The notes beneath the pieces are model-generated. The model did not search any database and was not told where the DNA came from. It saw only the letters and a list, made by a program, of their open reading frames with translations. From Massilia sp. Bi118 (lineage in GTDB: Bacteria; Pseudomonadota; Gammaproteobacteria; Burkholderiales; Burkholderiaceae_D), in assembly GCF_918697865.1 (NCBI RefSeq), contig NZ_CAKKMV010000015.1, forward strand, positions 91,215 through 155,214: 64,000 nucleotides of DNA, read 5' to 3'. The stretch's first letter is position 1. Each line of letters begins with the position of its first letter. This document shows positions 35,738 through 44,434 of this stretch, in pieces. The position numbers were made by a program, and so were the translations under genes.

Positions 35738-36586
35738 TTAGCGCATCGCCAGCGGCCGGCGCCTGCTCGGGGCCGGGAAGCCGGCATCGAGCTGGGCCAG
35801 GTCTTCCGCCGTCAGGTTCAGGTCCAGCGCGGCGCGGTTTTCGCGCACGTGCTGCGGCCGCACTGCCTTCGGAATCACCACCACGTCCTCCTGGCGCAGC
35901 AGCCAGGCCAGCGCCACCTGGGCAGGCGTAACGCCGTGGCGGCGCGCCACCGCCGCCAGCTGGGGATTGCCGAGCATCGCGGCCTGCGAGGCCGGCTCCG
36001 ATTCCAGCGGCGAATACGCCATTACCGGGATCCGCCGTTCGCGGCACCAGGGCAGCAGCTCCCATTCGACGCCGCGCTGTGACAGGTTGTACAGGACCTG
36101 GTCGGCGGCCAGCAGTTCGCCGCCGGGCAGCGCGGCTGCTTCCAGCATGTCGTCGAGGTCGAAGTTGCTCACCCCGAAGTCGCCGATCTTGCCCTGTTCG
36201 CGCAGGCGCATGAAGGCTTCCAGGGTCTCCCCGACCGGCACATTGCCGCGCCAGTGCAGCAGGTAGAGGTCGATGCGTTCGGTGTTCAGGCGCCGCAGGC
36301 TGCGCTCGCAGGCGGCCTGCACGCCGCGGCGGTCGGCATTGTGCGGATAGACTTTACTCACCAGGAAGACTTCCTCGCGGCGGCCGGCGATCGCCTCGCC
36401 GACCACTTCCTCGGCGCCGCCCTCGCCGTACATCTCGGCCGTGTCGATCAGCGTCACGCCCAGGTCCATGCCGAGGCGCAGGGCCGCGACTTCGTCCCGG
36501 CGCGCGGACGGGTCCTCGCCCATGTTCCAGGTGCCCTGGCCGAGCACGGGAATCCGGCTGCCCGATGGTAATAGCAAACTGTTCAA
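35738..36586 (-). CDS. Aldo/keto reductase
   Basis: A (beta/alpha)8 oxidoreductase of 282 residues with its catalytic tetrad visible: Asp and Tyr in LIDTAEMYGEGGAEE, Lys in FLVSKVYPHNA, and His in YLLHWRGNVP. NADPH binding is shown by VVIPKAVRPQHVRENRAAL near the C-terminus. It reduces aldehydes or ketones; the native substrate is unknown. It is transcribed towards the EAL gene, and e2 fills the junction. Confidence 0.93.
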   Translation of the reverse strand: MNSLLLPSGSRIPVLGQGTWNMGEDPSARRDEVAALRLGMDLGVTLIDTAEMYGEGGAEEVVGEAIAGRREEVFLVSKVYPHNADRRGVQAACERSLRRLNTERIDLYLLHWRGNVPVGETLEAFMRLREQGKIGDFGVSNFDLDDMLEAAALPGGELLAADQVLYNLSQRGVEWELLPWCRERRIPVMAYSPLESEPASQAAMLGNPQLAAVARRHGVTPAQVALAWLLRQEDVVVIPKAVRPQHVRENRAALDLNLTAEDLAQLDAGFPAPSRRRPLAMR

Positions 36587-36721
36587 TGTGCCCTCCTTTG
36601 CGTGAAGGGCAACGATAACTCAGGGTTTGTGCGCGCTCAAGGGCGAGATTGAGCCAGACGGCTTTGCGTGCCAGATGGGAGGCGCACACTGGACCGGTTA
36701 GTTCCCGCATGTAGCGCGACC

Positions 36722-37912
36722 ATGACACCGACACACATCGTTTCTTTAAGGCACCGCTTGGCGCGGTGCGCATCGACCATGATCACCACCTTGTGCGCCT
36801 GTGCGGCGCTTGCGGCGGTCGGCTGCACCGTCAAGGACAGCCACCCGGTGGCAGTCACGCCCCAGGTGGTGCCGACCGAGCTGTGGGTGGCGCAGGATGG
36901 CCTGGACAGCAATCCCGGCACCCGCGCCGCGCCGCTGCGCTCGCTCGCGCGGGCGGCCCAGCTGGTCACGCCCGGCACCACCGTCAACGTGCTGCCGGGC
37001 ACCTATCAGGGCGGCTTCCGCACCAGCATCAACGGCATGGCGAATGCCCGCATCGTGTTCCGCTCGACGGAACGCTGGCAGGCGCGGCTGGTGCCGCCGC
37101 CCGTCTCCGGCACCGACATGGCCTGGGACAACCGCGCCAGCTATGTCGACATCCAGGGCTTCGAGGTCGACGGCTCGCCGCGTACCGAGGGCCAGCCCTG
37201 GACCACCGGCATCTACAGCGGCGGCTCCTATAACCGCATCGCCTCCAACCACGTGCACCACATCGCCACCACGCTGCCCTGCACCAGCAAGGGCGGCTCC
37301 GGCATCGGGGTCGACAGCTATTACAAGGGCATGTATTCGGAGGTCATCGGCAACAGCGTGCACGACATCGGCCCGCCGGGCTGCCGCTACGTGCAGGGCA
37401 TCTACGTGAACACGCCGGGCACGGTGCGCAACAACATCGTCTACCGGGTCGCCGAGGCCGGCGTCCACCTGTGGCACGACGCGCACAAGGTCATCGTGGT
37501 CAACAACACGATCACGGCCTCGAACACCGGCATCCTAGTGGGCGGCGGCGACTTCTATCACACCAAGGGGCCGAACGATAACACCCACGTGTTCAACAAC
37601 ATCGTGTACGACAACCGCTACGGCATCTCCGAACAGGGCGCCACGGGCAAACACAACAGCTACCGCAACAACCTGGTGTTCGGCAACAAGGAAGCGGACT
37701 GGCGGCTGGCCGAGGGCATGCGGCATGCCGGCACGGTCGCCGCCGCACCGGGCTTCCTCAGCTACTCGCGCAGCGGCACGCCGGACTTCCGCCTCGCGGC
37801 GGATTCGCCGGCCATCGGCAAAGGCCTGGAGCACGGCGCCGACGGGCCCGACTTCTACGGCAAGTCACGCGGGCAAAAAGAGTCGGTCGACATCGGCGCC
37901 TGCCAGCACTGA
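36722..37912 (+). CDS. Right-handed beta-helix lipoprotein with choice-of-anchor Q C-terminus
   Basis: The protein has a lipoprotein signal (TTLCACAALAAVGC) with the lipobox Cys at residue ~34 if it starts at 36722; ATG at 36779 would give a shorter signal. The body has repeated Asn/Gly/Val turns typical of parallel beta-helices (RIASNHVHHIA; VIGNSVHDIG; VRNNIVYRV; VVNNTITASNTGI; VFNNIVYDNRYGI). The end (FRLAADSPAIGKG and DIGACQH) matches the choice-of-anchor Q domain. It probably binds or cleaves a polysaccharide on the cell surface. No lyase active site is clearly recognisable. Confidence 0.8.
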   Translation: MTPTHIVSLRHRLARCASTMITTLCACAALAAVGCTVKDSHPVAVTPQVVPTELWVAQDGLDSNPGTRAAPLRSLARAAQLVTPGTTVNVLPGTYQGGFRTSINGMANARIVFRSTERWQARLVPPPVSGTDMAWDNRASYVDIQGFEVDGSPRTEGQPWTTGIYSGGSYNRIASNHVHHIATTLPCTSKGGSGIGVDSYYKGMYSEVIGNSVHDIGPPGCRYVQGIYVNTPGTVRNNIVYRVAEAGVHLWHDAHKVIVVNNTITASNTGILVGGGDFYHTKGPNDNTHVFNNIVYDNRYGISEQGATGKHNSYRNNLVFGNKEADWRLAEGMRHAGTVAAAPGFLSYSRSGTPDFRLAADSPAIGKGLEHGADGPDFYGKSRGQKESVDIGACQH

Positions 37913-37979
37913 GAGCGTCCAACAACGGCCCCATGGCGGCGTTGCAGCGTCTCGCCCTGGGGCCGTTGTTGAACGCTCT
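37912..37979. repeat. Convergent-junction inverted repeat e3
   Basis: Arms 37912-37933 and 37958-37979 are 22 bp with a single mismatch and contain CAACAACGGCCCCA and its complement. The 24-base loop and adjacent arm bases reproduce the e2 segment (37931-37956). The left arm starts at the last base of the beta-helix stop and the right arm covers part of the arsC stop codon. It has the shape of a bidirectional terminator, although U-tracts are absent. Confidence 0.85.
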
Positions 37980-38319
37980 AGAGGATTTCGTTCACCAGTT
38001 CCGACGGCCGGCACAGGCGCACACCCTTGGGCGTGACCACGAAGGGCCGGTTGATCAGGATCGGGTTGGCGACCATGGCGTCCAGCAGCGCCTCGTCATC
38101 GGCGCCGTCCAGCCCCAGTTCCCCGTAGCGCGCTTCCTTGCTGCGCACCGCCTCGCGCACCGACAGGCCGGCGTCCGCGATCATCTTCTTCAGCTGTTCG
38201 CGTGCCGGCGGATTGGCCAGGTAGTCGACCACCTCCGGTTCATGGCCGGCGTCGCGGATCGCGTCCAGCGTGGTGCGCGAGGTGCCGCAGCGCGAATTGT
38301 GAAAAATCTTGATGTCCAT
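37978..38319 (-). CDS. arsC: Arsenate reductase, glutaredoxin-dependent type
   Basis: At 113 residues from ATG 38319 (GAGGAA upstream), it matches the plasmid R773 ArsC family. IFHNSRCGTSR contains the catalytic Cys11, VRSKEARYGELG the first arginine, and ILINRPFVVTPKGVRLCRPSE the two others that complete the active site. It reduces arsenate to arsenite with glutathione and glutaredoxin. No arsR or arsB gene is adjacent, so it is an orphan ArsC. Confidence 0.93.
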   Translation of the reverse strand: MDIKIFHNSRCGTSRTTLDAIRDAGHEPEVVDYLANPPAREQLKKMIADAGLSVREAVRSKEARYGELGLDGADDEALLDAMVANPILINRPFVVTPKGVRLCRPSELVNEIL

Positions 38320-38407
38320 CGTTAAATTCCTCTTCAAATAAGCTGCCGACTTGCTGCTTGGGCAAGGGATCATACCGACGCCGCTACAACGCTTCCAGTC
38401 TTTTTGC

Positions 38408-38436
38408 TTGTCCGGCGTTTTTTCCCGCTATAGAAT
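38408..38436 (+). promoter_or_regulatory. Sigma-70 type promoter of the acyltransferase gene
   Basis: TTGTCC (38408-38413), 17-bp spacer, TAGAAT (38431-38436), about 54 bp before the ATG at 38490. The spacer holds a T-rich run. It lies in the divergent arsC/acyltransferase region. Confidence 0.5.
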
Positions 38437-38489
38437 CCCCGCTTTATTTTCCGGGACGCAACGGAACAAACCCGGTTGAAAGACAGACA

Positions 38490-39116
38490 ATGCAAGAACA
38501 CCTGATGCGCCCGGCAGCCCTGCCGACCTGGGGTCAACGCACCGCCCTGCGCCTGCTGAACCTGGTTGGCTGGAACGTCTATTTCCAACCCCTTCCCGGC
38601 CCGCATGGCATCGCCGTCGTCTATCCGCACACCTCGAACATCGACTTCTTCGTCGGCCTGCTCGCCAAGTGGGCGGTCGGCCTGCACTTCCGCTGGCTGG
38701 CCAAGGACTCGCTGTTCCGCGGCGTAATGGGCATCGTCATGCGCTACTGGGGCGGCGTGGCGGTCGACCGCAGCGCGCCGCAGGGCGCGATCCGCCGCCT
38801 GGCCGAGGACATGCTGGAATCGAAATGGTTCTGGCTGGCGATCACGCCGGAAGGCACGCGCAGCTACCGTCCCTACTGGAAGAGCGGTTTCTACCGCATC
38901 GCGCTGGCCGCCAGGGTGCCGGTGCTGCTGGTGTCGATCGACTACGGCAGGAAGATCGTCGACGTCACCAAATCCATCACCCTGAGCGACGACGAAGCCG
39001 CCGACATGGCGGCCATCGCCGCCGTCTACGAAGGCGTGCAGGCCAGGTACCCGAAGGATGCGGCGCCGATCCGCCTGGCCGAGCCGGGTTCGGACGAGGC
39101 CCGCAAGCCGGCCTGA
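38490..39116 (+). CDS. 1-acyl-sn-glycerol-3-phosphate acyltransferase-like protein
   Basis: A 208-residue PlsC-type enzyme. YPHTSNIDFF carries the catalytic HX4D motif and ITPEGTRS the EGTR phosphate-binding motif. One hydrophobic stretch (LLAKWAVGL) and a Trp-rich region fit peripheral membrane association. It may make phosphatidic acid or acylate another lipid; the short length resembles lysophospholipid or ornithine-lipid acyltransferases. It starts at 38490 rather than 38358 because upstream residues do not match the family. Confidence 0.87.
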   Translation: MQEHLMRPAALPTWGQRTALRLLNLVGWNVYFQPLPGPHGIAVVYPHTSNIDFFVGLLAKWAVGLHFRWLAKDSLFRGVMGIVMRYWGGVAVDRSAPQGAIRRLAEDMLESKWFWLAITPEGTRSYRPYWKSGFYRIALAARVPVLLVSIDYGRKIVDVTKSITLSDDEAADMAAIAAVYEGVQARYPKDAAPIRLAEPGSDEARKPA

Positions 39117-39120
39117 CCAG

Positions 39121-40881
39121 CTAGAAGCGTACTCCGGCGGACAGCGCCAGCGTGTCGCGGTCCGTCGTCGGGTTGTAGTCGCCGCCCCAGATGCCGACGT
39201 AGTGCAGGTCGGCGAAATAGCGCTTGCGGTACTCGAACTGGCAGCCGGCCGACAGCATGTGCCGGCCTTCGTTGATCGCGAAATCGCCGGACCAGCCCTT
39301 TACCTCATGGCCGAAGCCGGCCGTCAGCTTCATCTCCAGGCCGGCCCCCAGCTCGGGGAGCCGCGTGTCCAGGCGCAGGCGGTAGCTCCAGGCATTGGCC
39401 GTGTGGTAGCCGCGCAGGCTGCACTGGCGCGCCGCATCGCCCGTCATTACCGTGCAGACGCCGTTCACCGGCCCCGGACCGAAGACGTCGGCGCGGCCAT
39501 AGCGGCGCACGGCCTGGTGCGGCAAGCCGGGCGTGTGCTTGCCCAGCAGTTCCACCAGCCCGGTCAGCGGGAGGCCGAAGACATTCCAGCGGTGCTGCAC
39601 GCTCAGCTGCAGCTGGGCCATCGAATACAGGTCGTAGCCGTGGAAGATGGCGCCCGGCGGCATGGCATCGATACTGGCGCGCAGAAGCGACGGCGCGTTG
39701 GGGCTGAGGAAAGCCGGCAGCGCGTCCGCCGGCGACAGCATGAAAGGAATCCTTTCACGCCAGGACAGCTCGGCGCCGAAGGTCGTGGCGCCGGTCCGGC
39801 GCCGCGCAGTCAAGGCGGACAGGCCCGCGTTACCGACGAACTCGGTAAGAAAACGCATGTTGAGGCCGTCGGGATCGCCTGGAATCAGGGGCGCGCCGAC
39901 GCGCGCGGAACGCCGCATGCTCGGCACCGGCATGCGCCAGCCGTAGCGCGCATGGTAGAGGCCGAATTCGGTATCCGCCCCGGCCTGCCAGAACAGCGCC
40001 AGGCCGCGGTTCGGCGCCCCGGGCTGCACGCTCGGCAGGCGCTGTATGACCGCGCCCTGGGCCACTCGCGCACGGTCGTTCAGGCCAAGCGGCGGGCCGC
40101 CCATCACGGTGTCGCAGCCCTCGGCCGCGTAGTCGCTGATCGCCCAGAAAGTGCCGCAGGTATCGCTCACACCAGGACGGAAGCCCTGCACGAAGCCTTC
40201 CAGCGCCCAGCCGGGCGCCAGGCCGGCGCGCGCGAACAGCATCGGCGCCGCGATCCGTGTCTCCTGGGGCAGGCTGCCGGCGCGCCGCAAGGCCGGAAAA
40301 TCGCGCGGTCCCATGGCGTCCAGCGCCGGCCCGCGCTCGCTCCACGGCGTCAGCTGGCGGCCGGCGCGCACCAGCAGGCTGCCCCCGCCCAGCGCCATGC
40401 TGCGCTCGAGCCAGGCTTCGCCCAGCGCGACGCCGGAAAAGCGGTTCAAGCTGCCCATGCCGGCATCGCCGAGCGGCTGTCCGGCGGCATAGCGGCTGAT
40501 CGAGTTGCCCCAGGGCCGGGCGTCATGGCGCTGGCCGTCGTCGTACCAGGCCTTGATGCGCGCCAGCCCTGTTACGCCCGCGCCCTCGTAGCGCAGGTCG
40601 AGGTTGCCGAGCCAGGCGCGCGACACCCAGTCGTGGCGCGCATAATTCAGGTTGGCGTCGTCGGCGTTGGCGCCCATGCCGTGGCCGACCAGGCCGATCG
40701 CAGCCGCGTTGCCGGCGGTGAGCAGGAGCGGATCGGGCGCTTCCAGGCGGGTGACGCCGCCGAAGGCGATGCGGCCGGACAGGCTCAGGCCTTCGCTTGC
40801 CTCGATCGGGGAGGCAGCAAGCATGGCCAGCGCCAGCGCGCCGGAGGTGAGCCCGGACGTGGGCGATGTGCGGGGCAGCAT
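39121..40881 (-). CDS. DUF1302-like outer-membrane beta-barrel protein
   Basis: The start ATG at 40881 begins a signal peptide (TSPTSGLTSGALALAMLAASPIEA), giving 586 residues. The rest alternates polar and hydrophobic residues in short strands and ends with LALSAGVRF, the terminal-Phe pattern of outer-membrane barrels. The general layout resembles DUF1302 proteins, often encoded with a DUF1329 partner; none is present here. It is the last gene of the operon after the diguanylate cyclase, SulP and the 66-residue membrane protein. Its function is unknown. Confidence 0.75.
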   Translation of the reverse strand: MLPRTSPTSGLTSGALALAMLAASPIEASEGLSLSGRIAFGGVTRLEAPDPLLLTAGNAAAIGLVGHGMGANADDANLNYARHDWVSRAWLGNLDLRYEGAGVTGLARIKAWYDDGQRHDARPWGNSISRYAAGQPLGDAGMGSLNRFSGVALGEAWLERSMALGGGSLLVRAGRQLTPWSERGPALDAMGPRDFPALRRAGSLPQETRIAAPMLFARAGLAPGWALEGFVQGFRPGVSDTCGTFWAISDYAAEGCDTVMGGPPLGLNDRARVAQGAVIQRLPSVQPGAPNRGLALFWQAGADTEFGLYHARYGWRMPVPSMRRSARVGAPLIPGDPDGLNMRFLTEFVGNAGLSALTARRRTGATTFGAELSWRERIPFMLSPADALPAFLSPNAPSLLRASIDAMPPGAIFHGYDLYSMAQLQLSVQHRWNVFGLPLTGLVELLGKHTPGLPHQAVRRYGRADVFGPGPVNGVCTVMTGDAARQCSLRGYHTANAWSYRLRLDTRLPELGAGLEMKLTAGFGHEVKGWSGDFAINEGRHMLSAGCQFEYRKRYFADLHYVGIWGGDYNPTTDRDTLALSAGVRF

Positions 40882-40889
40882 GGGGGAAC

Positions 40890-41090
40890 TCAGCGCAGGT
40901 CGCGCTGGCGCCGCACGCGGACCCGGATCCGGGCATTCTCCAGCCGGTCGCGGTGGCGCCTGTTCAGGGTGAGTTCGAAACCCAGGGCCACGATGAGCGC
41001 GGCAAACGCCTGCATGGGCGTGGCCCGGCTGACAAGCAGGTAGAGGAAGATTGCAGACAACAACAAGGAAAGGCTGTTTCGACTCGACAT
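40890..41090 (-). CDS. Small membrane protein (66 aa), unknown function
   Basis: The ATG at 41090 has a strong GGGGAG just upstream. MSSRNSLSLLLSAIFLYLLVSRATPMQAFAALIVALGFELTL holds two membrane helices and is followed by a strongly basic tail (NRRHRDRLENARIRVRVRRQR) that may contact nucleic acid or lipid head groups. It lies between the SulP gene and the outer-membrane protein. No family is recognised. Confidence 0.6.
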   Translation of the reverse strand: MSSRNSLSLLLSAIFLYLLVSRATPMQAFAALIVALGFELTLNRRHRDRLENARIRVRVRRQRDLR

Positions 41091-41119
41091 GACTCCCCCC
41101 CCGGAAGTATTGACACAAA

Positions 41120-42793
41120 TCATATTGCCATACCGACAGAATCTTGGCAATCATCTCCCTTGCTGCTAAGTGCATGCCACGCATTTGCCGTGCTGAGGAA
41201 GACCTGACCGCTCAGGCGCTCCAGCAGGGTCGACTGCTTGAGGCGGTCCATCACCGGCCCCTTGACCTCGGCAAGATGCAGGCGCACGCCGCGCTGCGCG
41301 AGCGTGGCGTTCAGCTCCAGCAGGCCGAACAGCGCCGAGGTGTCGATCGCGTTCACCGCCGACAGCACCAGCACCAGTTCGCGCACGCCTTCGTGCTGCC
41401 CCAGCTCTTCCTCGGCACGGGCGCTGACCGCCTCGACGTTGCCGAAAAAGAGGCCGGCATCGACGCGCAGCAGCAAGACCCCGCTGCGGGTCTCGGTATC
41501 GTAGCGGTCGACGTTGCGGAAATGCTCGGTGCCGGCGATGCGTCCCAGCACCGCGATGTGCGGCCGGCTCTCGCGCCAGATCATCGCTCCCATCGACAGC
41601 AGCAGGCCGACCACGACCCCTGCCTCGACGCCCATCAGCAGCACCCCGCCGGCGGTGGCCAGCAGCGCCAGCGCATCGGCGCGGTCGTAGCGCCAGGCGG
41701 TGCGCAGGGTGCCTGACTCCAGCATCCCCAGCACCGCGACGATGATGGTGGCCGACAGCACCGGCAGCGGCAGCAGCGCCAGCCAGCCGGTCGGCAGCAC
41801 CAGGGCCGCGCCCAGCAGCAGCGCGGTCACGACCCCGGCCAGCTGGGAGTTGGCGCCGGCCGAGAAATTCACGGCGGAGCGCGACAGGCTGGCGGTGACG
41901 GGAAACGCGCCGCTCAGGAAGCTGCCGATGTTGGCGGCGCCCAGGCCCACCAGCTCGGCGTTCGTCAGCAGCTTCTCGCCCTTCTTGGCGGCCAGCGCCT
42001 GGGCACCGGACATCGACAGCAGGAAGCACATGAAGCCGATCAGCAGGGCCGGCTTGAGCAGCAGCTGCCAGTGCGCGCCCGAGGTGGCCAGGTTCAGGTG
42101 CGGCAGCCCCGCCGGCACCTGGCCGATGACGCGTACGCCCATCCGGTCCAGGCCCAGCAGGGCCACCGCCGCGATCGCGCCCAGCACCACCAGCATCGGC
42201 GCCAGGCGCGCGCCGATGTCGGCGGCGGACGGCGGCAGGCCGCAGCGCCGCAGCAGCGCGGACCCGTGGCGGCGCGCCAGCACCAGCAGCGCCAGCGCGC
42301 CCAGGCCCAGCGCGGCGCTCGGCCCATGCCAGTGCGGCGGCGCGGCGCCCAGCAGGGTGCCCAGCTGGTCCCAGGCGATCAGGATCGAGGAGCCGATCGT
42401 GAAGCCATTCATGACAGGGCGCGAGAAGAAATTGGCGAGGAAACCCAGGCGCAGCAGGCCACAGGCCAGCAGCACCACGCCGGACAGCAGGGCCAGCTGG
42501 CCGGCCAGCGTGGCGTAGACGACGGTGCCCGGCGCCGCCAGCGGCGCCAGTGCGGACGCCGTCATCAGCGAAATGATCGCCATCGGCCCCACCGACTGGC
42601 TGCTGCTGGTGCCGAACAGCGCGTACAGCAGCAGCGGCAGGATGCTGGCGTAGATGCCCGCGACCGGCGGCAGGCCGGCCACCAGCGCATAGGCCATCCC
42701 CTGCGGGATCATCATCATGGCAACCACCGCGCCCGCGGCCAAATCTCCCGCCAGCCACGCGCGGCGGTAGTTTTTCACCCAGGCCAGCATCAT
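41120..42793 (-). CDS. SulP family anion transporter with STAS domain
   Basis: A 557-residue transporter. The N-terminus (AGAVVAMMMIPQGMAYALVAGLPPVAGIYASILPLLLYALFGTSSSQSVGP) is the SulP signature, followed by about ten membrane helices. The C-terminal ~110 residues are a STAS domain (VLVLSAVNAIDTSALFGLLELNATLAQRGVRLHLAEV). SulP proteins carry sulfate, bicarbonate or other anions. The ATG overlaps the diguanylate cyclase stop as ATGA. The translational coupling to a c-di-GMP enzyme is unusual and may mean c-di-GMP signalling affects transport (inference). Confidence 0.93.
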   Translation of the reverse strand: MMLAWVKNYRRAWLAGDLAAGAVVAMMMIPQGMAYALVAGLPPVAGIYASILPLLLYALFGTSSSQSVGPMAIISLMTASALAPLAAPGTVVYATLAGQLALLSGVVLLACGLLRLGFLANFFSRPVMNGFTIGSSILIAWDQLGTLLGAAPPHWHGPSAALGLGALALLVLARRHGSALLRRCGLPPSAADIGARLAPMLVVLGAIAAVALLGLDRMGVRVIGQVPAGLPHLNLATSGAHWQLLLKPALLIGFMCFLLSMSGAQALAAKKGEKLLTNAELVGLGAANIGSFLSGAFPVTASLSRSAVNFSAGANSQLAGVVTALLLGAALVLPTGWLALLPLPVLSATIIVAVLGMLESGTLRTAWRYDRADALALLATAGGVLLMGVEAGVVVGLLLSMGAMIWRESRPHIAVLGRIAGTEHFRNVDRYDTETRSGVLLLRVDAGLFFGNVEAVSARAEEELGQHEGVRELVLVLSAVNAIDTSALFGLLELNATLAQRGVRLHLAEVKGPVMDRLKQSTLLERLSGQVFLSTANAWHALSSKGDDCQDSVGMAI

Positions 42794-44262
42794 TGCATCG
42801 CCAGTTCGACGCAGTTGCGCCCTGCCCGCTTGGCGCGCGCCATCGCGGCCTCGACCCGCTGCACCAGCGAGTCGGCGCTCTCCTGCTCGCCCAGCTGGGC
42901 CACGCCAAGGCTGACCGTGACGTGGTCGCAGCCGGGAATCGCCGCCTGCTCGACCGCGTGGCGGATCTTCTCGGCCATCTTGAGGCCGTCGATCGCGCTG
43001 GTATGCGGCGCGATCACGTGGAATTCCTCGCCCCCCGAGCGCACCAGCACGTCGCTGGAGCGCAGCAGCGCGCGCACGCAATCGGCCACCGTGCGCAGTG
43101 CGACGTCGCCGACCGGGTGGCCATAGTTGTCGTTGATCGCCTTGAAGCGGTCGATGTCGAAGGACAGCAGCGCCAGCGGCGCACGGTAGCGGCGCGCGCG
43201 CTTTACTTCGCGCTCCAGCAGCTCCTCGCCGTGGCGGCGGTTGGCGACGGCGGTCAGGGCGTCGGTGGTCGACACGTAGGTCAGGCGCGCCAGCAGCTGC
43301 TCGGCTTCAAGATTCATGTCTGCCAGGCGCAGGCCCAGCGCGGCCATGGCGGCGCAATCGCCCAGCGTGGACCAGGCTTCCGGCGCCAGCGCGGCGGGGC
43401 TAGCCAGCAGCAGCGACAGCGCGCCGCGCGGAGCGCCCGGGCCGTCGGCCGGAATCGGCAGGCCCAGCGCCTGCACCACACCATGCGCGCGCAGCTCCTG
43501 CGCCAGGGCCGGTTCGGCGGCCTGGTCAAGGGTGTCCAGCAGCGCCGGCTCGCCGGTGGCGGCAGCCAGCAGGCCGGGGAAGGCGTGGCGCAGCGGCGCC
43601 TGCAGCAGGCGCTCGCTGCGCTGCAGGAGGACGCCCAGGCGCAGCCCGGCTGCGCTGTCTCTTCCCTGTTCGGCCTCGAGCTGCAGGTCGCCGTCCGGCC
43701 GCAGGCGGAACATGGCGGCGTGCAGCACGCCCGGCCATGCCAGCAGGGCCTGGCTCAGGCGTTCGCCCAGGTCGGGCGCTTCCATCGGCGCCTCGAGCGC
43801 GGCCTGCACATGGGCGCGCAAGTCGAGCAGCGCGCGCAGAGCATCCGCATCGGCGGCAGGAACTGCGCCGCCGGCGTTGTCCAGGCACTGCTGGACGGCT
43901 GTCCGCAGCCGCGCCGGTTCGATCGGCGTGATGACATACGCCGCCGGCCTGACGCGGTTCAGCAGCGGCAGCCAGCGCGCGTAGGTGTAGGGGCACAGCA
44001 GCAGGACCGGACCGTCGCCGCGGCGCGCCAGCAAGCCGGCCAGCGCGTCCAGGTCGATGCTCGGTTCGAAGCGTTCGAGGTCGATCACCAGCAGGCCGGC
44101 GGGCGCCCCGGCCAGCAGGCTGGTGGCGCCATCGACGCTGTCGGCCAGGTGCAGCTGCGCGAACAGCGGGGCGCAAGCCTGGTCGAAATCCGCGCGCCGC
44201 TGCGCCATCGGGCTGAGGTAGATCCCCGTCGATCCTGCGTGCTGCTGGTCCTGCTGCGACAT
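42790..44262 (-). CDS. Diguanylate cyclase with N-terminal receiver/GAF-like regions
   Basis: A 490-residue protein. Residues 1-130 resemble a receiver-like fold (LLVIDLERFEPSIDLDALAG; YVITPIEPARL) but the phosphoacceptor pattern is not clearly conserved. Residues ~160-320 form a GAF-like sensor. The GGDEF domain (~335-488) has FDIDRFKAINDNYGHPVGD and the active site VRSGGEEF. RSSD, 5 residues earlier, is an allosteric I-site. It should be an active, product-inhibited cyclase. It leads the operon with SulP. Confidence 0.88.
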   Translation of the reverse strand: MSQQDQQHAGSTGIYLSPMAQRRADFDQACAPLFAQLHLADSVDGATSLLAGAPAGLLVIDLERFEPSIDLDALAGLLARRGDGPVLLLCPYTYARWLPLLNRVRPAAYVITPIEPARLRTAVQQCLDNAGGAVPAADADALRALLDLRAHVQAALEAPMEAPDLGERLSQALLAWPGVLHAAMFRLRPDGDLQLEAEQGRDSAAGLRLGVLLQRSERLLQAPLRHAFPGLLAAATGEPALLDTLDQAAEPALAQELRAHGVVQALGLPIPADGPGAPRGALSLLLASPAALAPEAWSTLGDCAAMAALGLRLADMNLEAEQLLARLTYVSTTDALTAVANRRHGEELLEREVKRARRYRAPLALLSFDIDRFKAINDNYGHPVGDVALRTVADCVRALLRSSDVLVRSGGEEFHVIAPHTSAIDGLKMAEKIRHAVEQAAIPGCDHVTVSLGVAQLGEQESADSLVQRVEAAMARAKRAGRNCVELAMQ

Positions 44263-44434
44263 CTGCGCTCCTGGTATAGCCGGTCAATGAAGCCTGTTAC
44301 AGGCCGAAGTTTGCCACAAAGCACCTGGTGCGGCCAGCAAATGCGGCGCTGTGTGTGGAAGCGCACGGTAGCAAGCGCGCTGCGGCGTGAATACTGCGGA
44401 ATCGGGAAACACGCTTCGGACAAGGAGAATGAGC

